Source of the DNA: Cyanobium sp. Morenito 9A2
GTDB taxonomy: Bacteria > Cyanobacteriota > Cyanobacteriia > PCC-6307 > Cyanobiaceae
Assembly (NCBI RefSeq): GCF_024345575.1
Contig: NZ_JAGQBJ010000002.1
Location: 124,001-188,000 of the forward strand
Direction: 5' to 3'
DNA length: 64,000 bases
The notes below the pieces were generated by a model. The model ran no database searches. It saw only the letters and a program-made list of their open reading frames with translations, and had not been told where the DNA came from. Below, in pieces: positions 63,425 through 64,000 of this stretch. A program made the position numbers and the translations under genes. Every line of letters starts with the position of its first letter. Positions within the stretch are counted from its first letter, which is position 1.

Positions 63425-64000
63425 ATGCGCGACATCCTGATCAGCTCCGGCGTTTGCGTGGCCTGCCTGCTGCTCGCCCTGGTGAGCCAGCTCGTGGCCC
63501 CGACGGCGGTGAACGCCAGCGCCGTCAACGGGGGCGTTACGCAACCGGCCGTTGCCCTCACCTCCACGGCCCTGGCCGGCGGCGGTGCTCCGGGCGCCCC
63601 TGCCCAGCCGGCCCTGGGCCGCTTCGAGCTCGATCCCAATGACCCCAACCCCTCCCTGTTCACCATGGCCTCAGACCTCAGCTCCGACTCCAGCGCAACC
63701 GCCACCGAGATCGCCCAGGCCGGCGCCCTCGGCGGCGACCTCACTGCGGCCAAGGAGCGGGTCACCCCCAGCGGACTGCGCATCACCGATCTGGTGGTCG
63801 GCACCGGTGACGAAGCCGTCGCAGGACAGGCGGTGGTGGTGAACTACCGGGGCACCCTGCCCGATGGCAAGGAGTTCGACAGCAGCTACAGCCGTAACCA
63901 ACCCTTCAGCTTCCCCCTCGGCGGCGGCCGGGTGATCAAAGGCTGGGACGAGGGGGTGGCCGGCATGAAGGTGGGCGGCAAGCGCAAGCTGGTGATTCCC
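63425..64000 (+). CDS. FKBP-type peptidyl-prolyl cis-trans isomerase, exported (3' end outside window)
   Basis: 192 codons present, no stop before the window end. A signal peptide (hydrophobic run about 8-25) and an Ala/Gly/Pro-rich linker of about 70 residues precede the FKBP domain from residue 110 ([44 protein letters not shown]). The missing end should be about 20 residues. It would assist protein folding in the periplasm or thylakoid lumen. Confidence 0.9.
   Translation, partial: MRDILISSGVCVACLLLALVSQLVAPTAVNASAVNGGVTQPAVALTSTALAGGGAPGAPAQPALGRFELDPNDPNPSLFTMASDLSSDSSATATEIAQAGALGGDLTAAKERVTPSGLRITDLVVGTGDEAVAGQAVVVNYRGTLPDGKEFDSSYSRNQPFSFPLGGGRVIKGWDEGVAGMKVGGKRKLVIP

Overview
The window is GC-rich DNA (by eye about two thirds G+C) from what looks like an alpha-cyanobacterium of the Cyanobium/Synechococcus type. 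The evidence is a PsbP-like lipoprotein, a GUN4-domain protein, a degraded high-light-inducible (hli) gene, a glycine-rich RRM protein beside a DEAD-box helicase, a hexameric RecBCD nuclease, ClpC, and very tight start/stop-overlapping operons. No rRNA, CRISPR array or complete tRNA was seen.

Layout. 1-6651: recC (5'-truncated by the window edge), recB and recD, overlapping. 6657-7918: an MFS transporter broken by several frameshifts. 7919-8629: a gene-poor gap holding a perfect 15-bp inverted repeat. 8630-12624: a sugar-isomerase-type cupin, a DeaD helicase and an RRM protein; the last two each end in a start/stop overlap with a small exported protein. 12661-20398: an MsbA-type ABC exporter, an LCP transferase, and a probable efflux set (two FUSC membrane proteins and a TolC-type channel) facing a small membrane protein and an HlyD adaptor. 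21784-25846: FAD oxidoreductase and psbP on the minus strand; pentapeptide membrane protein, recR and lipA on the plus strand. 25847-32441: gltS, then an overlapping SulP carrier / RND pump / small membrane protein set. 32425-35077: GUN4-like protein and two exported proteins, one an M23 peptidase.

35154-46735 is one long, densely packed minus-strand run. Read in its own direction it is lysA, cdaA (c-di-AMP synthase), uppS, bioB, trhO, a small exported protein, a methyltransferase, a two-domain cupin protein, an Lgt paralogue, a radical SAM protein resembling the tetraether-lipid-synthase (Tes) group, a two-helix membrane protein, a GST-DUF952 fusion and a GNAT-like protein. The Lgt paralogue plus Tes-like enzyme is the best candidate for an undescribed lipid-modifying system here. 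rimI and clpC follow on the plus strand.

50240-61180 is an accessory island of decayed DNA. Two related IS5-type elements are nested inside one another with matching TTAG target duplications, and an IS3-family element abuts them. Three copies of a roughly 36-nt two-hairpin element, and one different 18-nt palindromic insert, interrupt these transposase genes. Two of the hairpin-element sites can be compared with an uninterrupted copy of the same gene a few hundred bases away, which makes this the strongest evidence for a small mobile repeat in the window. The island also carries a DUF1254/DUF1214 lipoprotein with an exported partner, a tandem Fels1/YcgJ-type exported protein, a small Cys-rich exported protein, another transposase remnant, the dead hli gene, and a tRNA-like 3' end at its right edge. 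Core genes resume with lnt, a phasin-like protein and an FKBP isomerase cut off by the window end.
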